From positions 30,633 through 94,632 of the forward strand of contig CANJCB010000016.1 of NCBI GenBank assembly GCA_947473305.1: 64,000 nucleotides of DNA, given 5' to 3'. Each line of letters starts with the position of its first letter. Within the stretch, counting starts at the first letter, position 1. Positions 42,574 through 51,586 of this stretch are shown one piece after another. Below the pieces are notes generated by a model. The model saw nothing but the letters and a program-made list of their open reading frames with translations, did no database searches and was not told the origin of the DNA. The DNA comes from Rhodospirillales bacterium (lineage in GTDB: Bacteria; Pseudomonadota; Alphaproteobacteria; ATCC43930; CGMCC-115725). The translations under genes were made by a program, and so were the position numbers.

Positions 42574-42987
42574 CTACTCGGGCTTTACGGCGATGATGTC
42601 GATCTCGACGAGCCATTCCGGCCGGGCCAGCGCCACCACGGTCAGGCCGGTCGAAACCGGGAACACGCCCTTCAGCCACTTGCCGCAGACCCGGTAGACC
42701 GCCTCGCGATGGCGCACATCGGTTAGATAGATCGTGATCTTGCAGACATGCTCCAGGCTCGACCCGCATTCCTTCAGGAGCTGGGCCACATTGGACATGG
42801 CCTTTTCGGCCTGGCCCGTCGCATCGCCCACGGCGACGTTCTCGCGGGTGTCGAGATCCTGAGCCACCTGGCCGCGCAAATAGATCGTGTTGCCGGCGAC
42901 GACCGCCTGGCAGAGGTCGTTGTCGAGCTTCTGCTCGGGATAGGTGTCCTTGGTGTTGAACTTGCGGATGCGGGTATGGACGGTCAT
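42574..42987 (-). CDS. RidA/YjgF-family protein (enamine/imine deaminase)
   Basis: A 137-residue Rid-family protein. It shows NTIYLRGQVAQDLDT, QAEKAMSNVAQLLKECGSSLEHVCKITIYLTD and a C-terminal EWLVEIDIIAV. RidA hydrolyses 2-aminoacrylate and related enamines; members in catabolic clusters take specific imines. The segment usually carrying the catalytic Arg reads VEIDI here and has no Arg, so it is a Rid1-7 subgroup member with possibly altered activity. The ATG at 42987 has AAGGGGAA about 8 nt upstream; an in-frame start at 43101 lacks one. First gene of the RidA-DUF1028 operon. Confidence 0.82.
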   Translation of the reverse strand: MTVHTRIRKFNTKDTYPEQKLDNDLCQAVVAGNTIYLRGQVAQDLDTRENVAVGDATGQAEKAMSNVAQLLKECGSSLEHVCKITIYLTDVRHREAVYRVCGKWLKGVFPVSTGLTVVALARPEWLVEIDIIAVKPE

Positions 42988-43322
42988 CGGAAAATTCCCC
43001 TTATTTCGAGCCCAGGACGCGGTCGAAGAGCTCTGCTGGTTTTTCACATAAGCGAGCGGCTGTTCCCAATCAAAATTACGCCACGCCGCCGCGAGATTCA
43101 CAAAAGAGCCGTGACGGTGTGAAGAGCCTTGAATTCAACCGGCACCGGGCATCCGGATCCTCCCCTGGCGCGTCGGAGGCGGCCGTGAACGTCCCTTTAC
43201 CTCGAATAAGCGAGACCGGTAGTATCGCTGCCGGCGAGATTTTTTAAAATTGATCTTTTTGACCTTCTGCTTGAGGAAAGCCGAAGCAGAGGATCGGTCC
43301 AGGGGAAGAGGAGACCCGTCCC
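42988..43322. other. 335-bp divergent intergenic region, no gene seen
   Basis: Lies between the RidA start (minus) and the CoA-transferase start (plus). It holds an A/T-rich patch at 43240-43265 containing TTTTTTAAAATTGATC, the only such patch nearby, which probably marks a promoter, although no well-spaced -35/-10 pair is visible. GGGGAAGAGGAGA just before 43323 is the ribosome site of the CoA-transferase gene. Confidence 0.5.
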
Positions 43323-44501
43323 ATGCAGCCCTTCCAAGGCATCAAAGTGCTCGACCTGACCCATGTGCTGGCAGGTCCCTTCTGCGCCTATCAATTGAGC
43401 GTGATGGGCGCGGATGTCCTGAAGATCGAAGGCCCGGATATGCCGGACATGTCGCGCATAGGCGGGCATGTCCAGCATCTCGGGACGAATTTCCTGACCC
43501 AGGCCAGCAACAAGCGGGCGATGACCCTGAACCTCAAGAGCAAGGAGGGGCAGGACATCCTGAAGAAGTTGGCGGGCGATGCCGACGTGCTGGTGGAGAA
43601 CTACCGGGCCGGCGCGTTGGAGGCCTTGGGGCTCGGTTGGAAAGACCTGGAGCCGATCAATCCCAAGCTCATCTATTGCTCGATGACCGGTTTCGGGCAG
43701 AACGGGCCGAAGCGGGGCCATACGGCTTATGACAATGTGATCCAGGCGGTTTCCGGCCTGATGAGCATCACCGGCACACCGGAATCGGCGCCTTTGAAGG
43801 CCGGTGGCGCGGTGCTCGACTACGGCACGGGGATCATGGCCGCCTTCGCCGTCTCCTGCGCCCTCTTCCAGCGGGTGCAGACGGGCAAGGGTCAGAGGAT
43901 CGACGTGTCGATGATGGATTCGGCCTTCATGCTGATGGGCTCCACCATGGTGGGCCATTTTTGCGGTGCGAATATCAAGCCGGCGGGGAACGATACCGAT
44001 AATGCGACCTATAGCTGCTACCAGACCAAGGACGGCATGATCATGCTGGGCGCGGGCCAGCCCAACCAGCGCCGCCGGTTCTGGAACGCGCTTGGCCGAC
44101 CGGAGGATGCGGACCGCATCGCCAAGATGAGCAAGAAGCAGCTCGCCGAGGAGCGCGGGGCGATCGCGGATCTCGTCCGCGAGATCATGCTCGAGAAGAC
44201 CGCCGACGAATGGGTGCTGCTGCTCAATGCCGCCCATGTGCCGGCGGAGCGGGTGCGCAGCATCGCCGATGCGGCGGCCCATCCCCAGGTTGCCCATCGG
44301 GGGGTCTTCCACACGCACAAGGATTTTCTTGGCGCCGGCAAGGATCTTAAGGTGCCGGTCGCTGCCTTTTCCTATGAGCACGGCGGCCCCTCGGTCCGCA
44401 GCGCGCCCCCCGCTTTCGGCGAGCACACCGACGAGGTGCTGGGCAAGCTCGGCTATGCCAAGAAAGACATCAAAAAGCTGCGCCAGTCGGGCGTGGTCTG
44501 A
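43323..44501 (+). CDS. CaiB/BaiF family (family III) CoA-transferase
   Basis: A 392-residue CoA-transferase. The N-terminus reads GIKVLDLTHVLAGPFCAYQL, followed by ADVLVENYRAGALEALGLG, IYCSMTGFGQNGP and KGQRIDVSMMDSAF, all characteristic of the family. The Asp in HTAYDNVIQAVSG is the position of the catalytic aspartate (Asp169 in formyl-CoA transferase). Family members transfer CoA between dicarboxylates or carnitine-type acids. It is followed 24 nt later by a family-5 binding-protein gene, suggesting that the transporter ligand is the acid being activated. A link to the lyase at 39660 through mesaconate is possible but unproven. Confidence 0.9.
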   Translation: MQPFQGIKVLDLTHVLAGPFCAYQLSVMGADVLKIEGPDMPDMSRIGGHVQHLGTNFLTQASNKRAMTLNLKSKEGQDILKKLAGDADVLVENYRAGALEALGLGWKDLEPINPKLIYCSMTGFGQNGPKRGHTAYDNVIQAVSGLMSITGTPESAPLKAGGAVLDYGTGIMAAFAVSCALFQRVQTGKGQRIDVSMMDSAFMLMGSTMVGHFCGANIKPAGNDTDNATYSCYQTKDGMIMLGAGQPNQRRRFWNALGRPEDADRIAKMSKKQLAEERGAIADLVREIMLEKTADEWVLLLNAAHVPAERVRSIADAAAHPQVAHRGVFHTHKDFLGAGKDLKVPVAAFSYEHGGPSVRSAPPAFGEHTDEVLGKLGYAKKDIKKLRQSGVV

Positions 44502-44525
44502 AAAATAAAAGAGAAGGGCTTCATC

Positions 44526-46115
44526 ATGGGAATTTCAGCCAAGCCGCTCGCTGCGGCGCTCTGCGTCGCCGGCGTGGCTTTTGCCGGCGGCGTCTCCGCC
44601 CAGGCGCCGCAACGCGGCGGCACCGGCATCTTCACCGTCACCCAGGATCCGCCGACCCTCAATCCCGATGTCAGTTCCGGCGTGCCGGACCATCAGGTCG
44701 GCTGCATCATCTATGAAGGGCTGATCGAGGTTTCTCCCGACTACAAGGTCTTGCCGCTCCTTGCGAAGTCTTGGACCGTGTCGCCGGACGGGCTGACCTA
44801 CAGCTTCGATCTCATCAGCACCAAGTGGACCGACGGCAAGCCGCTCACGTCGGAAGACGTGCGCTTTTCGATCATGGAGGTGGCGGCCAAATATTCGCCG
44901 ACCTTCGCGCCGGCGGGCCGCGTCCTCGACAAGATCGAGACGCCGGCGCCCGACAAGGTCGTGATCAAGCTGAAGCAGCCCTTCGGCCCCTTCTTCGAGG
45001 CGCTGACCTGCCAGCAGGGCTCGGCGATCCTGCCGTCGCATCTGATGGCGGGAACGAACGTGCTGCAGAACCCCGCGAGCCTCGACAAGCCGGTGGGCAC
45101 CGGATCCTTCACGCTCGCCGAGTGGAAGCGCGGCGACTACATGCGGCTGAAGCGGAACGACCAATACCATGTGGCGGGCAAGCCCTATCTCGACGAGATC
45201 GTCGCCAAGGTGATCACCTCGGCGGCGGCACGTATCCAGGCGCTCCAGGCGGGCGAGGTCGATCAGGTCCGCGGGCTCTCTCCCAACGAGCAGCGCACCG
45301 TGGCCTCCCTTCCGAAGCTGAAGGTTGTGGTGAACGACGTTTCGCCCAGCATGGACCAGATCTTCTTCAATACGATCCGCAAGCCCTTCGACGATCGGCG
45401 GGTTCGGCAGGCTTTGATGATGGCGGTCGACCGCGACTACATCTTCAAGACCGCCTTCTTCAACATTGGCAAGAAGAGCACCCAGCCCTTCACGACGGAT
45501 ATCGCCTGGTACGGCAATCCCGATATCGACTACGACAAGATGTATCCCTACGATCCGAAAGCGGCCGAGGCGCTCTTGGATGAAGCGGGATTGAAGCGCG
45601 GCGCCGACGGCAAGCGCTTCCCCTTGAAACTTCTGACCTATGCCAACGACTATCCGGAATTCATGGAAGTCGCGGGCGCGATGAAGAGCATGTATCTGGC
45701 AATCGGTGTCGATGCCTCGGTCGAGAGCCAGGAGCGCGCGAGCCTCTTGAAGCGCGTCTTCCAGGACAAGGACTTCGACATGTCCTTCCAGAATTACGCG
45801 AGCAACTACGATCCGGCCCTCGGCATGGCCAAGGCCTATGTCACCGCGCAGATCGGCCTCACCTTCGGCAATGCGGGCAGCTATTCAAATCCCCAGGTGG
45901 ACGAGCTTTTCGTGCAGGGCCAGAGCGGCACTTCCTTCGACGAGCGGGCGAAGCATTATCGTGAAGTCCAGGCGATTCTGGCGCGCGACGTGCCGATCTT
46001 CAACATCCACCAGCGCCGGTCCGTCGATGGCGCTTCCGTGCGGTTGCAGGGGGTCTGGGGCAAGGTTCAGAGCACGGGCGGGAATTGGGTGGATGCCTGG
46101 CTTTCCAAGGAGTAG
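44526..46115 (+). CDS. ABC transporter substrate-binding protein, family 5
   Basis: A 529-residue family-5 binding protein with a Sec signal (MGISAKPLAAALCVAGVAFA, mature from about residue 27). Landmarks are WTVSPDGLTYSFDL, WTDGKPLTSEDVRF, PVGTGSFTLAEWK and VRQALMMAVDRDY. It closely resembles the proteins at 5196-6764 and 6804-8384, so the three are paralogues with different ligands. It probably forms an operon with the CoA-transferase upstream and is convergent with the TauD-type gene at 46129. No permease genes are adjacent. Confidence 0.88.
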   Translation: MGISAKPLAAALCVAGVAFAGGVSAQAPQRGGTGIFTVTQDPPTLNPDVSSGVPDHQVGCIIYEGLIEVSPDYKVLPLLAKSWTVSPDGLTYSFDLISTKWTDGKPLTSEDVRFSIMEVAAKYSPTFAPAGRVLDKIETPAPDKVVIKLKQPFGPFFEALTCQQGSAILPSHLMAGTNVLQNPASLDKPVGTGSFTLAEWKRGDYMRLKRNDQYHVAGKPYLDEIVAKVITSAAARIQALQAGEVDQVRGLSPNEQRTVASLPKLKVVVNDVSPSMDQIFFNTIRKPFDDRRVRQALMMAVDRDYIFKTAFFNIGKKSTQPFTTDIAWYGNPDIDYDKMYPYDPKAAEALLDEAGLKRGADGKRFPLKLLTYANDYPEFMEVAGAMKSMYLAIGVDASVESQERASLLKRVFQDKDFDMSFQNYASNYDPALGMAKAYVTAQIGLTFGNAGSYSNPQVDELFVQGQSGTSFDERAKHYREVQAILARDVPIFNIHQRRSVDGASVRLQGVWGKVQSTGGNWVDAWLSKE

Positions 46116-46128
46116 GCGGCGCAGGTCC

Positions 46129-46962
46129 TCAGAACGGCACCTCGCCCACCACGCTGGTCCGGTAGACGATGCGGCGCTCCTTCTCCTTGTCGTAGGGCGT
46201 CGCCGAATGCCGCATGCCGCGGTTGTCCCAGATCAGGAGATCGCCCGGCCGCCACTTATGGGCGTAGACCCGGTCGGGGCGGCTTGCGGTCTCGTTCAGC
46301 CAATCGAGGAAAGCGGCTCCTTCCTCCACCGGGACGTCCAGGAGCGTCGCATGCTTGCGCCGGCCGAAATAGAGCGATTTCCGGCCGCTGATGGGATGGG
46401 TGCGGACTAGGGGATGAACCACATCCGGATAGCGGGCCTCCTGCTCGGGCGACACGTTGCCGCCATGAAGCTTCCGGTGGCTGAACTCGATCTTGATGCC
46501 GGCGTAGCGGTCGCGGGTCGCCTGGTCGAGCCCCTCATAGAGACTGTAGGTTTCGCAGAAAAGCGTGTCCGCCCCCTCGCGCGGCGTTTCGATACCATAA
46601 AGGAACGTATAGGCCGTCGGCCGCGCGAAATAGGTCTGGTCGGTGTGCCAGGCGAGATCGTCGTTGGCGAGCCCGATGGGCCGGCCATTTTCCACCACGT
46701 TGGAAACGACGAAGACTTCGGGATGTTCAGGCAGGCAGAACTGGTCGCGCGTCGGCGGCTCGAGCTCGCCGAAATTGCGGCTGATGGCGACCAGTTCGGC
46801 CGGGGTCAGCTTCTGGTCGCGCAGGATCAAGAGACCATGTTCGGCCAGCGCCGTCATCATGGCCTCGGCCCCTTCGGCTCCGAGCCCGCTCGCGTCGAAG
46901 TCGAGGACCTCGGCGCCCGGCGGGCGGGGCAGGGGTTTGAGGCGTAGCTGGGTATTCGTCAT
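46129..46962 (-). CDS. TauD/TfdA-family Fe(II)/2-oxoglutarate oxygenase
   Basis: A 277-residue TauD-type oxygenase of standard length. The facial triad is His106-x-Asp108 (WHTDQ) and His252 (RHSATPYD); Arg263/Arg264 (RRIVYRTS) should bind 2-oxoglutarate. Members open C-S, C-N or C-O bonds by hydroxylation (taurine, 2,4-D, gamma-butyrobetaine relatives). The ATG at 46962 is 11 nt after the upstream paralogue stop. The two encode proteins of identical length with the triad at identical positions, indicating a tandem duplication. Substrate unknown. Confidence 0.88.
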   Translation of the reverse strand: MTNTQLRLKPLPRPPGAEVLDFDASGLGAEGAEAMMTALAEHGLLILRDQKLTPAELVAISRNFGELEPPTRDQFCLPEHPEVFVVSNVVENGRPIGLANDDLAWHTDQTYFARPTAYTFLYGIETPREGADTLFCETYSLYEGLDQATRDRYAGIKIEFSHRKLHGGNVSPEQEARYPDVVHPLVRTHPISGRKSLYFGRRKHATLLDVPVEEGAAFLDWLNETASRPDRVYAHKWRPGDLLIWDNRGMRHSATPYDKEKERRIVYRTSVVGEVPF

Positions 46963-46973
46963 GAGTCTGCTCA

Positions 46974-47807
46974 CTAATAGGGTTTCTCGCCGATGACGCT
47001 GGTGCGATGGACGATGCGGCGGTGCTTCGCCTGGTCGTAGGGCGTGGCGGAGTGCAGGAGACCCCGATTGTCCCACATCAGGAGATCGCGGGGCCGCCAC
47101 TGGTGCTTATAGACCCGCTCGGGCCGGGTCGCCCGCTCGTTCAACCGGTCGAGAAAGCGCAGTCCCTCGTCTTCCGGCATGCCGAGCGGCCGGGACAGCT
47201 TGCGGCGGCCGAAATAGAGCGACTTCCGGCCGTTGACCGGGTGGGTCCGCACCAGGGGATGAACCACATCCGGGTGACGCAGCATCTGCTCCGGCGTGAG
47301 ACGGCCGGCGAAAAGCTTGTTGTGGCTGTATTCGATATCGATGTTGGCGTAGCCTTCGCGGGTTTCCGCGTCGAGTTCGTCATAAAGCTCATAGGTCTCG
47401 CAGAAGAGGGTATTGGCGCCCTCGGTGGGCGTCTCGATGCCGTAGAGGAAAGTATAGGCGGTCGGCCGGTCGAAATAGATCTGGTCGGTGTGCCAGGCCA
47501 TGTCGTCGTTGGCGCTGCCGATGGGGCGGCCGTTTTCCACGACATTGGAGATGACGAAGATATCGGGCTCTTCCGGCAGCGTGAACTGCTCGCGGGTCGG
47601 TGGCTCCAATGCGCCGAAGGGCTGGCTCAAGGCGATGAGATCGGCGGGTGTCAGCTTCTGGTCGCGCAAGATGAGAAGGCCATGATCGGCCATGGCCTCT
47701 TTCAGCGCCTGGACATCGTTTTCGCCGAGGCAACTTGCGTCGAGCCCGCGGACCTCGGCGCCGGGGGGCCGGGGCAAGGGTTCGATCGTCCATCGGACTG
47801 CGGCCAT
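46974..47807 (-). CDS. TauD/TfdA-family Fe(II)/2-oxoglutarate oxygenase (tandem paralogue)
   Basis: A 277-residue oxygenase with His106-x-Asp108 (WHTDQ) and His252 (LHSATPYD), the same numbering as the downstream copy. The start ATG at 47807 has GGGAGGAG just upstream; the frame extends to 47858 without a site. It is the first gene of the pair and divergent from an MFS transporter gene about 107 bp away. The two copies differ mainly in the central segment after the HTD motif and in surface loops, so they may have split substrates or stereochemistry. Confidence 0.88.
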   Translation of the reverse strand: MAAVRWTIEPLPRPPGAEVRGLDASCLGENDVQALKEAMADHGLLILRDQKLTPADLIALSQPFGALEPPTREQFTLPEEPDIFVISNVVENGRPIGSANDDMAWHTDQIYFDRPTAYTFLYGIETPTEGANTLFCETYELYDELDAETREGYANIDIEYSHNKLFAGRLTPEQMLRHPDVVHPLVRTHPVNGRKSLYFGRRKLSRPLGMPEDEGLRFLDRLNERATRPERVYKHQWRPRDLLMWDNRGLLHSATPYDQAKHRRIVHRTSVIGEKPY

Positions 47808-47914
47808 GGGCTCCTCCCACTCTCCATTTACGCTAGACCGCCAGCCGGATGGGTTCAAGCGGCGGGTGAAAAACCGATAGGTCGCGTCCTCTTCGCCGGG
47901 CTAGATTGTACACG

Positions 47915-49465
47915 ATGTCCGCCGCGCTCTCATCCTCGCCAGCCCCTCTCCATCCGGTTCGCAACCGGGGTCTCATCACCTGCGCGATCATGCTGGCGAC
48001 GATCATGCAGGTGCTCGACACCTCCATCGCCAATGTGGCTCTGCCTCATATGCAGGGCAGTCTTTCGGCGTCCCAGGAGGAAATCTCCTGGGTGCTGACT
48101 TCCTATATCGTGGCCGCGGCGATCATGACCCCGGTCACGGGATGGCTGGTCGCGCGGCTCGGGCGCCGGACGGTCTTTCTTATCTCAGTTGCGGGCTTCA
48201 CCTTCGCTTCGATGCTCTGCGGGGCTGCGGCGACCCTGCCGCAGATCGTCGTTTTCCGGATGCTTCAGGGTGTCTTCGGTGCGGCGCTCGTGCCCTTGTC
48301 CCAGGCCGTGCTCCTGGACATCTACCCCAAGGAGAAGCACGGATCGGCCATGTCGATCTGGAGCGTCGGCATCATGGTCGCGCCGATCCTGGGGCCGACC
48401 ATCGGGGGCGCGCTGACGGATAGCTTCAACTGGCGCTGGGTCTTCTACATCAATCTGCCGATCGGCATCATCGCCTTCTTCGGCATCCTGGTTTTCCTCA
48501 CCGAATCGAAACGCGACAGGGGCCGTCCCTTCGATCTTTTCGGTTTCGCCTTCCTGAGTCTCGCCATCGGCGCGCTCCAGATGGTTTTGGATCGAGGCCA
48601 CAGCAAGGATTGGTTCGGCTCTTCCGAGATCGTGGTGGAGGCGGGGCTGGCGCTTGCCGCGATCTGGATCTTCCTCGTCCATATGATAACGGCGAAGAAG
48701 CCCTTTCTGACGCCCGCCATCTTCCGCGACCGCAATTTCGTGGTGGCCAATATCTTCATGTTCATCGCCAGCTTCATCATGTACGCGACGCTGGCACTCT
48801 TCCCGGCGATGCTGACGATGCTGAACTACCCGATCACCACCACGGGCATGCTCCAGGCCCCGCGAGGCATCGCCATGATGCTCGTCATGATGATGATCGG
48901 CCGCTTCATCGGCCGGGTGGACGTGCGCTTCTTCCTGGCGCTGGCCTATGGCGGCATGGGCTTCGCGCTCTGGCAGATGACGGGCTTCTCCAGCGCCATG
49001 GACATGTGGCCCTTCATCACCGCGGGCGTGATCCAGGGCCTGTCTTTCGGTTTCCTCTTCGTCCCGCTGAACGCCGTGGCTTTCGGATCTTTGAAGCCCG
49101 AGATGCGGACCGAAGCGACGGCCCTCTATAGTCTCATCCGGAACACGGGCGGGAGCATCGGCATCGCCATCGCCGAGACCGTTCTCGGCCGCAGCATCCA
49201 GATCAACCATGCCGTCCTGGCGGAGAGTGTTACCCCCTACAATCAAGCGCTCCGGGAGCCTGCGGTCCAATCCTTCTGGTCGCTCGATACCTTGGGCGGG
49301 CTTTCGGCGCTGGATCATATGGTCAACGCCCAGGCGGCGATGATCGGCTATAACAACAACTTCAAGCTCATGATGATCGTCTGCTTCTGCGCGATTCCGC
49401 TGTTGATGTTCCTGCGCCCCGCGCGGCGGGCGGGCGCGCCTGTTCCGGCACCTGCCACGGAGTGA
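47915..49465 (+). CDS. MFS transporter, EmrB/QacA (DHA2, 14-TMS) type
   Basis: A 516-residue multidrug-type exporter. The first helix holds QVLDTSIANVALPHMQG, the EmrB/QacA signature. Motif-C-like GIMVAPILGPTIGGAL and the following NWRWVFYINLPIG are classic for EmrB. The ATG at 47915 is used; the frame can start 9 nt earlier at a TTG, and neither has a strong ribosome site. No EmrA-type membrane-fusion gene is adjacent, so it likely works alone at the inner membrane. An alpha/beta hydrolase gene follows 7 nt later. Confidence 0.88.
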   Translation: MSAALSSSPAPLHPVRNRGLITCAIMLATIMQVLDTSIANVALPHMQGSLSASQEEISWVLTSYIVAAAIMTPVTGWLVARLGRRTVFLISVAGFTFASMLCGAAATLPQIVVFRMLQGVFGAALVPLSQAVLLDIYPKEKHGSAMSIWSVGIMVAPILGPTIGGALTDSFNWRWVFYINLPIGIIAFFGILVFLTESKRDRGRPFDLFGFAFLSLAIGALQMVLDRGHSKDWFGSSEIVVEAGLALAAIWIFLVHMITAKKPFLTPAIFRDRNFVVANIFMFIASFIMYATLALFPAMLTMLNYPITTTGMLQAPRGIAMMLVMMMIGRFIGRVDVRFFLALAYGGMGFALWQMTGFSSAMDMWPFITAGVIQGLSFGFLFVPLNAVAFGSLKPEMRTEATALYSLIRNTGGSIGIAIAETVLGRSIQINHAVLAESVTPYNQALREPAVQSFWSLDTLGGLSALDHMVNAQAAMIGYNNNFKLMMIVCFCAIPLLMFLRPARRAGAPVPAPATE

Positions 49466-49472
49466 GCATCGG

Positions 49473-50351
49473 ATGTCCTTCCCAGATCTTCCCCCGCAGC
49501 CGCCGCCCATCCATGCGGCGGCGCGGCTTTATGGCGAGCGTGCTTTGGCGGACACCCTGGAGGTGCAGCGGACTCACCCCTGCGTCCTTGACCAGGCCTA
49601 TGGCGCCGATTATTGGCAGAAGCTCGATATCTACCTGCCTCGCGAGGTCAGGGAAGCTGCCCGCCTGCCGGTGCTTTGCTTCCTTCACGGGGGCGCCTGG
49701 CGGATCGGCTATAAGGAATGGATGGGCTTCATGGCGCCGCCCCTCACCAGCCTGCCGGCGATTTTCGTCTCGATCTCCTACCGTCTAGCTCCGGCGGTGC
49801 AATTCCCTCTGCCCTTGCACGATACCTATGAAGCGATCGCCTGGGTCTATCGCAATATCGCGCGATACGGGGGCGACCCGGATCGCATTCAGATCGGCGG
49901 GCATTCGGCGGGAGGGCACCTCGCGGCGCTTGCCGCGCTGGATCGGCAAGGCTTCATATCGCGGGGGATTCCGGCGGATGTCGTTAAGGCCTGCCACGCG
50001 CTCAGCACGCCGGTCGATCTCGATCCTGAGGGCCGACCCGAGGCGGAGGCCCAGGCCTTGCGGGCTTTCCTGGGAGGGACCTCCCCCGCCAAGGCCAGTC
50101 CCCTGCATTGCGTCGGGCCGGAGGCGCCGCCCTTCTTCGTCGCCTATGGGTCCCGGGACCTTCCCCATATTCTGGCGCAGAGCCCGGCGATGATCGACGC
50201 GCTGCGGGCGGCCGGAGGAAATCCCCTCCTGCGAGTCCTCGACGGCTGCGACCATTTCGACGCCAATGCCCGTTGCGCCGATCCTCAATTCGAATGGGTC
50301 AGGGTGGTGCGGCGCTGTCTTGCCGATGCTTCGGCCTTGTCGGAAACCTGA
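49473..50351 (+). CDS. Alpha/beta hydrolase (esterase / kynurenine-formamidase-like)
   Basis: A 292-residue hydrolase. HGGAW at residues 72-76 forms the oxyanion hole and Ser145 in GHSAGGH is the nucleophile. The catalytic Asp is likely in AYGSRDLPH and His in DGCDHFD. The HGGAW and GHSAGGH pairing is shared with arylformamidases and carboxylesterases of the HSL branch. No signal peptide. It is 7 nt downstream of the MFS gene and is probably co-transcribed with it. Confidence 0.86.
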   Translation: MSFPDLPPQPPPIHAAARLYGERALADTLEVQRTHPCVLDQAYGADYWQKLDIYLPREVREAARLPVLCFLHGGAWRIGYKEWMGFMAPPLTSLPAIFVSISYRLAPAVQFPLPLHDTYEAIAWVYRNIARYGGDPDRIQIGGHSAGGHLAALAALDRQGFISRGIPADVVKACHALSTPVDLDPEGRPEAEAQALRAFLGGTSPAKASPLHCVGPEAPPFFVAYGSRDLPHILAQSPAMIDALRAAGGNPLLRVLDGCDHFDANARCADPQFEWVRVVRRCLADASALSET

Positions 50352-50435
50352 GCTTTTCCTTGATGTCGGACTTTCAATCGAAAGGTCCTAGGGGTAATCT
50401 TCCGCCCAGGACGGACAGACGGAAAGGTAGAACTC

Positions 50436-51473
50436 ATGGATTTCATTCGACCGACCGGAAAATCCGTCTGGATGGGGCGCGACATGGCGAAGACGACCGA
50501 CTGGATCGTCGAACTGCCGAAGGACGCGCTGGACGAACTCGACCATTGCATGAAGCGGGTCCGGGCCAAGGGGCTCACCATCGATGATGTGACCCGGGAT
50601 GATTTCCCGCTGGAGAGCCTGCGCGGCACCATGGCCGCGATCAAGGAAGAGGTGGCGAACGGACGTGGCTTCGCGGTGGCGCGCGGCGTGCGCGTCGAAG
50701 GATATTCGGTGCCCGAACTTGAGACGATGTTCTGGGGCATCGGCACCCATTTCGGCCAAGGGCTGGCGCAGAGCTTTCTGGGCGAAAGGCTCGGCCATGT
50801 CATGGACGTCAGCGACGAGGAGCCGGATCCGCGCCGCCGTCGGGCCTATCATTCGAAGGGGCGGCTGCTCCTTCATACGGACGCTTGCGACATTCTCTCG
50901 ATGCTGTCGATCCGGGCCGCGCGATCTGGTGGCGAGAGCCGGGTGGCAAGCGCCCATGCCGTCCATAACCTGATGATGGATCTCTGCCCGGGCCTCCTGA
51001 AGCTCATGTACGATGGGTTCCATATGCGCATGCCGGACAGCGACGCGGAAGCGGCGGGCATGCCGGCCTTGAGCCCGCACAAGGTCCCCGCCTATATGGC
51101 GAAGGACGGCTGGCTCAACTGTCATTTCGTGCGCGGCCGCATCGAGCGGGCGGTGCAGGCCGGCGACATCAAGCTCACGCCTGAGGAGCAAGCGGCGATC
51201 GAGGTCTTCGCGGCGCTGGGCAATCACCCCGATGTCTATCTCGATATGAAGCTCCAGGCAGGCGACATTCAGTTCCTGAATAACCGGAAGCTCATCCATG
51301 GGCGGACGGATTTCGAGAACTATCCGGAGAAGGAGCGCCGGCGGCTGCTTCTGCGGCTCTGGCTGCGCGTTCCGGAATGGCCGGCCATGGCGGAAGAGCA
51401 ATGCATCTATCCCCCCGATGCTGCCTTGCGCTGGGAGGAAAAACGCGACCAGCTGGAAGAGGCGACAGCTTAG
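50436..51473 (+). CDS. TauD/TfdA-family Fe(II)/2-oxoglutarate oxygenase
   Basis: A 345-residue member of the long TauD subgroup. The triad is His147-x-Asp149 (LHTDA) and His288 (LIHGR); an Arg in RRLLLRLWLR binds 2-oxoglutarate. It resembles the divergent pair at 16178-18385 in length and in the GGES and AVHN segments, but is a different lineage from the 277-residue pair at 46129-47807. An AAAGGT precedes the ATG. It lies 84 bp after the hydrolase and 113 bp before a binding-protein gene, all on the same strand. Confidence 0.86.
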   Translation: MDFIRPTGKSVWMGRDMAKTTDWIVELPKDALDELDHCMKRVRAKGLTIDDVTRDDFPLESLRGTMAAIKEEVANGRGFAVARGVRVEGYSVPELETMFWGIGTHFGQGLAQSFLGERLGHVMDVSDEEPDPRRRRAYHSKGRLLLHTDACDILSMLSIRAARSGGESRVASAHAVHNLMMDLCPGLLKLMYDGFHMRMPDSDAEAAGMPALSPHKVPAYMAKDGWLNCHFVRGRIERAVQAGDIKLTPEEQAAIEVFAALGNHPDVYLDMKLQAGDIQFLNNRKLIHGRTDFENYPEKERRRLLLRLWLRVPEWPAMAEEQCIYPPDAALRWEEKRDQLEEATA

Positions 51474-51553
51474 TCCTGCTGCGTCTTTGTGCGGTGCGGC
51501 ATCTGTACGAAAAGTCGGGCTGTCTATAAGCTTCCGAGGGACAACTCTGTCGT

Positions 51554-51567
51554 CTCGTCGCGACGAG
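51554..51567. promoter_or_regulatory. 14-bp perfect palindrome upstream of a binding-protein gene
   Basis: CTCGTCG-CGACGAG is an exact dyad 20 bp before the ATG at 51587, between a TATAAG (51525-51530, a possible -10) and the ribosome site CGGGAGG. The position, downstream of a possible promoter and overlapping the leader, suits a repressor operator. It could also act as a short RNA hairpin. No regulator gene is adjacent. Confidence 0.4.
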
Positions 51568-51586
51568 TTCATTCGGGAGGCTTATA

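Noticed and set aside
44526..46115. Nickel-binding NikA
   Set aside because: Length and general family fit, but no nik permease genes or Ni-enzyme genes are nearby and nothing specific to metal binding is visible.
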